Below are positions 6,341 through 9,342 of a stretch of DNA of 9,342 nt, piece by piece. Made by a program: the position numbers and the translations under genes. The stretch comes from CAZYTO01 sp964650405 (GTDB taxonomy: Bacteria > Acidobacteriota > Thermoanaerobaculia > Gp7-AA8): positions 1 to 9,342 of the forward strand of contig CAZYTO010000234.1 in assembly GCA_964650405.1 (NCBI GenBank), read 5' to 3'. The first letter of the stretch is position 1. Each line of letters begins with the position of its first letter. Under the pieces are notes generated by a model that was not told the origin of the DNA, did not search any database, and saw nothing but the letters and a program-made list of their open reading frames with translations.

Positions 6341-6396
6341 TGACGCAAGTTGATTTCATGAGCGCTGATCTCGGATCCCGCCGCTGTGTCCATAGA

Positions 6397-8598
6397 ATGG
6401 CAGCCGTGCCGAAGCAGATGGACGGCGTCGTCGAGCGCGTCACGTATCACAACGACGCGGACGGCTTCTCCGTGCTGCGCTTCCGTCCACGAGATGGGAA
6501 GGGCGCCGTCGTGACAGTCGTCGGCCACCTCGGCCTGATCGCGGAGGGAGAACGGCTGCTCGCCGAAGGGGATTGGCGCGAGGACCGGCAGCACGGCCGG
6601 CAGTTCGTGGCCACGCTGCTCAAGCCACTGCCCATGGAGGGACGGGCCCAGATCGAGACGTTCCTTGCGTCGGGAGCGGTCAAGGGCGTCGGCGCATCGA
6701 CGGCGCGGCAGATGCTCCAGCACTTCGGCGACAACGTGCTGGAGATCCTCGACGAGAAACCGGAGCGGCTGCGGGAGCTGCCCGGCATCGGGAAGAAGCG
6801 GGCCCAGATCATCGGCGAAAGCTGGGCGGCGCAGCGGTCGTCGCGCGAGCTGATGATCTTCCTCGCCGACAGCGGCATCGGCGTGGCCCGGGCCGCCCGC
6901 ATCCGCAAGCAGTTCGGTGCCGACGCCGTCCGCATCATCAAGCAGAATCCCTACCGGCTGGTGCGGGAGATCCGCGGCATCGGGTTCGCCACGGCCGACG
7001 CCCTGGCCCTCAAGCTCGGCCTGTCCCGCGACGCGCTGGAGCGCATCCGGGCCGGTCTCTCACACGCCCTGTTCGAAGCCTCGGCGCAAGGGCACTGCGG
7101 CCTTCCGGCGGACGATCTTGTCGACTCCTGCGCAAAACTCCTCGGCATCGGTACGGAGCGGATCAGCGAGGCCATCACTCTCGAGCTGGAGGCGAAGCGC
7201 CTCGTGCGCGACGCACTCGGAACGCGCGAGGCCGTCTTCCTGCCGCGGCTGTACCACGCGGAGCGCGACATCGGCAGGACGCTGCAACGGCTGGCGAAGG
7301 GGAAGCCGCCCTGGCCCGCCGTGGATCTGGAGAAGGCGCTGGGCTGGGTGGAGCGGAAGACGAATGTCCGCCTCGCGCCTTCACAGCGCGCGGCCGTCGA
7401 GCTGATGCTCCGCTCGAAGGTCTGCGTCATCCCCGGCGGGCCGGGCGTGGGGAAGACGCCCATCGTCAATTCCAACGTCCGGATCGTGGCGGCGAAGAAC
7501 GCAGACATCCTTCTGGCCGCGCCGACCGGCCGTGCCGCCCGCCGCCTCGGCGAGAGCACCGGGCGGGACTCGAAGACCATCCACCGCCTGCTCGAAGTGC
7601 GCAGCGAGGACGGCGGCTTCGCCCGCGACGCCTCGAACCCGCTGGAGTGCGACCTGCTGATCGTCGACGAAGCGTCGATGATCGACGTCAACCTCATGTC
7701 GGCCATGGTCGAAGCGCTTCCGGCCGGCGCGGCCCTGCTCCTCGTCGGCGACGTCGACCAGCTCCCCGCGGTCGGTCCGGGCCAGGTCCTGGCCGACGTC
7801 ATCCGCTCCGGCGTGATCCCGGTCGTTCGCCTCACCGAGGTCTTTCGCCAGGAGGCGGAGAGCCGCATCGTCGTCAGCGCCCACGAGATCAACGAAGGCC
7901 GCATGCCCGACCTGTCCCGCCGCGACGGCGACTTCTTCTTCGTCAAGACCGCCGACGCCGCCCTCGCGGCGGACCGCATCGTGGAGCTCGTGGCGGAGCG
8001 CATCCCCAACCGCTTCGGCTTCGATGCCCTGCGCGAGGTCCAGGTCCTCAGCCCCATGCGCCGCAGCGCCGCGGGCGTGGAGGCGCTGAATGCCGCGCTG
8101 CAGAAGCGACTCAATCCTCAGGCCGCACAGCCGGGCTCTCCCGGCATCGAGCGCCTCGGTACGACGTTCCACGCCGGCGACAAGGTCATGCAGACGGTCA
8201 ACAACTACGAAAGGGACGTCTTCAACGGCGACATCGGCGTGATCGTCCGCATCGATCCGGAGACCGCCAAGACCACCGTCGACGTCGACGGCCGCGAGAT
8301 CGTCTACGAAGAAGACGAGCTCGACGACCTCGTGCTCGCCTACGCCACGACCATCCACAAATCGCAGGGCTCCGAATACCCCGCCGTCGTCGTCGCCCTC
8401 ACCACCCAGCACGCCATCATGCTGCAGCGCAACCTCGTCTACACGGCCGTCACCCGCGGCAAGAAGCTCGTGGTCATCGTCGGCCAGCAGTCCGCGCTGC
8501 GCCAGGCCGTCACGACGACGAGCACCCGTCGCCGCTGGACGAAGTTGCGGGAGTGGCTGGCGGGCAGCACCAACACGGGAGGGGATCACCAACCGTAA
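6397..8598 (+). CDS. recD2: RecD2-type SF1B 5'-3' DNA helicase
   Basis: At 733 residues this is full length for RecD2, a RecBC-independent helicase used in DNA repair and replication-fork maintenance. The N-terminal OB-like region (DGVVERVTYHNDADGFSVLR) is followed by helix-hairpin-helix motifs at about 95-105 (VKGVGASTAR) and 128-139 (LPGIGKKRAQII). The motor motifs are Walker A GGPGVGKT (347-354), Walker B VDEAS (Asp424, Glu425), motif III GDVDQLPAVG (451-460), EVFRQ (481-485, Arg484), HKSQGSE (654-660) and VTRGKK with Arg687. Walker A is followed by Pro355 where the family normally has Thr. I chose ATG 6397 because conserved RecD2 sequence begins just after it. An in-frame ATG at 6331 lies inside the palindromic operator and would add 22 unlike residues; ATG 6358 is also possible. 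None has a clear ribosome site. It is divergent from an S24 repressor and shares its regulatory gap. Confidence 0.95.
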   Translation: MAAVPKQMDGVVERVTYHNDADGFSVLRFRPRDGKGAVVTVVGHLGLIAEGERLLAEGDWREDRQHGRQFVATLLKPLPMEGRAQIETFLASGAVKGVGASTARQMLQHFGDNVLEILDEKPERLRELPGIGKKRAQIIGESWAAQRSSRELMIFLADSGIGVARAARIRKQFGADAVRIIKQNPYRLVREIRGIGFATADALALKLGLSRDALERIRAGLSHALFEASAQGHCGLPADDLVDSCAKLLGIGTERISEAITLELEAKRLVRDALGTREAVFLPRLYHAERDIGRTLQRLAKGKPPWPAVDLEKALGWVERKTNVRLAPSQRAAVELMLRSKVCVIPGGPGVGKTPIVNSNVRIVAAKNADILLAAPTGRAARRLGESTGRDSKTIHRLLEVRSEDGGFARDASNPLECDLLIVDEASMIDVNLMSAMVEALPAGAALLLVGDVDQLPAVGPGQVLADVIRSGVIPVVRLTEVFRQEAESRIVVSAHEINEGRMPDLSRRDGDFFFVKTADAALAADRIVELVAERIPNRFGFDALREVQVLSPMRRSAAGVEALNAALQKRLNPQAAQPGSPGIERLGTTFHAGDKVMQTVNNYERDVFNGDIGVIVRIDPETAKTTVDVDGREIVYEEDELDDLVLAYATTIHKSQGSEYPAVVVALTTQHAIMLQRNLVYTAVTRGKKLVVIVGQQSALRQAVTTTSTRRRWTKLREWLAGSTNTGGDHQP

Positions 8599-8654
8599 TC
8601 AACGAAGATCCGGATAACGTCAACAGCACGTCGCCGCCAAAGCACCGAGAGGGA

Positions 8655-8748
8655 CACCCTCTCCCACCGGGAGAGGGTCGCCGCGGAGCGCGCATCGCCG
8701 AGAGCGAGTCATCGCAGAGCAGTCAGCGCAGCGGCGGGGTGAGGGGTC
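8655..8748 (+). repeat. Dispersed repeat element, copy 1
   Basis: It begins with a perfect hairpin, ACCCTCTCCC (8656-8665) and GGGAGAGGGT (8669-8678), with a three-base loop. It runs through GGAGCGCGCA and ends in GGGGTGAGGGG. The same order of blocks occurs in reverse complement at 8835-8936. CCCTCTCCC and GGGTGAGGGG blocks are a common dispersed repeat type in high-GC bacteria; a role as RNA hairpin or terminator is possible but unproven. Confidence 0.75.
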
Positions 8749-8834
8749 AAGGCCTTCATGGGGCTTCGACCGACTGCCAATTTCCACGTTGTGTTGCGTT
8801 GCTTCAATGTCGTGCGTGGCTGCCCAAGGAGGAG

Positions 8835-8936
8835 GCCCCTCACCCCGGCTCTTCCGCGCTGAATGCTTCGGAGCTGATTCACTCCATGTTGAATTGCGCG
8901 CTCCAGAGTCGACCCTCTGCCGTGGGGAGAGGGTGC
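8835..8936 (-). repeat. Dispersed repeat element, copy 2 (inverted)
   Basis: Read on the minus strand it starts with an imperfect ACCCTCTCC...AGAGGGT hairpin (8912-8934), contains GGAGCGCGCA and TCAGCGC, and ends in GGGGTGAGGGG (8836-8846). These are the same blocks as copy 1. The copies are about 86 bases apart and point toward each other. The middle has diverged, so they are not a recent duplication. Confidence 0.7.
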
Positions 8937-9159
8937 GGCCGGCTCTGCTTCACGTGTTGCCTCCTTGCCTCGTGTCCTCCCACCCACCCATCTTCAGAAC
9001 AGAGGGTGGCTCCGGTTCGCGCCACCTGTGCCCATGGCGTTCGAGCTCCGGCTGCACACCCCATGTTCAGAGCAGCGGGTCAGTGCACGCTGCGCCTTCC
9101 CGCGAGCTATCTTCTCTCTCAGCACTTGCTGACGACTGCACACCGAGGCGCCGTAAAGC

Positions 9160-9342
9160 TCAGACATCGCAGGCGCGTCGCATGGCCACACGACGTGTGG
9201 TGTCGAGACCTCGACCGGCCTCGTTCTCGAGGACGGCAAGCAAGGCCGGGCTGAGCTGGTCCGGTGGGATCTCCTCAAATCCAAGTCCCGCGTAGAACGG
9301 CATGTTCCACCGTACAGCCCGGAAGGTCGTGAGCGTGACCGA
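9160..9342 (-). CDS. GNAT-family N-acetyltransferase, C-terminal 60 residues
   Basis: A minus-strand frame is open from the right edge to a TGA at 9162-9160. The product begins SVTLTTFRAVRWNMPFYAGL and continues GFEEIPPDQLSPAL, with the sequence LENEAGRGLDTTRRVAMRR near the end. TTFR..WN..FY..LGF is the characteristic last part of GNAT acetyltransferases (beta-strand and helix after the acetyl-CoA site), which move an acetyl group from acetyl-CoA to an amine. The N-terminus and the acetyl-CoA binding motif lie beyond the window, so the substrate cannot be judged. The gene is convergent with recD2, with the repeat-rich gap between them. Confidence 0.85.
   Translation of the reverse strand, partial: SVTLTTFRAVRWNMPFYAGLGFEEIPPDQLSPALLAVLENEAGRGLDTTRRVAMRRACDV

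Larger units (their letters stand above)
8599..9159. other. Non-coding gap after recD2 with repeat elements
   Basis: I see no convincing gene in this 561-base stretch; the open frames here look like chance. It holds two inverted copies of a repeat element (8655-8748 and 8835-8936). The remainder, 8937-9159, is less structured, with a small inverted repeat of the GGTGGC/GCCACC type near 9005-9026. No T-rich terminator for recD2 or for the convergent GNAT gene was found. Confidence 0.6.

Noticed and set aside
6331..6396. Upstream ATG of recD2 at 6331
   Set aside because: The ATG lies inside the palindromic operator, the added residues are unlike RecD2, and there is no ribosome site.
8990..9110. 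Possible integron attC-like site
   Set aside because: There is some inverted symmetry and repeated CAT-TTCAGA-CAG-type stretches, but no GTTRRRY/RYYYAAC core pair.
6573..9254. 893-residue plus-strand frame overlapping recD2
   Set aside because: It is an Arg/Pro-rich shadow of recD2 with no domain signal.

Overview
The window is high-GC bacterial chromosomal DNA. I infer a soil or metagenomic Acidobacteriota-like genome from three things: the GC-rich codon use, an exported amidohydrolase carrying a CIA30-like tail, and GC-rich intergenic repeats (CGCGGAG hairpins, heptamer arrays, CCCTCTCCC/GGGTGAGGGG elements). This placement is a guess from general features, because there is no rRNA or other marker gene.

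Left part (1-1782). A tRNA-Val(CAC) gene on the minus strand has an encoded CCA end and a strong terminator. Beyond its 3' end lies what looks like accessory DNA. It holds a small unknown plus-strand gene (about 1080-1577), a short acidic minus-strand ORF (879-1103), and a minus-strand S24 (LexA-like peptidase fold) gene that starts at 734 and runs off the left edge. The S24 protein has no DNA-binding domain. It keeps the serine motif but appears to have Trp where the catalytic lysine should be, and it seems to contain a second, degenerate S24 copy.

Middle part (1783-5478). A secreted metal-dependent amidohydrolase with a C-terminal CIA30-like domain is on the minus strand. A GC-rich hairpin repeat separates it from a plus-strand pair: an NAPE-PLD-like metallo-beta-lactamase-fold hydrolase, then a small four-helix membrane protein that begins at a TTG overlapping the hydrolase stop codon. 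The pair ends in a G-quadruplex-type run of guanines and an array of 16 heptamers whose sequence changes part-way while the 7-base phase is kept.

Right part (5479-9342). A minus-strand XRE-type repressor with a C-terminal S24 domain (intact Ser-Lys pair) diverges from recD2, which encodes a complete SF1 5'-3' DNA helicase. Between them is a perfect 20-base palindrome, TAAGTAACAAATGTTACTTA, a good candidate operator. A LexA-like repressor divergent from a DNA-repair helicase suggests a local, possibly damage-responsive switch; this is inference. After recD2, two copies of a roughly 95-100 base repeat element face each other in inverted orientation. The window ends inside the 3' end of a minus-strand GNAT acetyltransferase gene. 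The best leads are the repressor/palindrome/recD2 module and the tandem S24 protein next to the tRNA gene.
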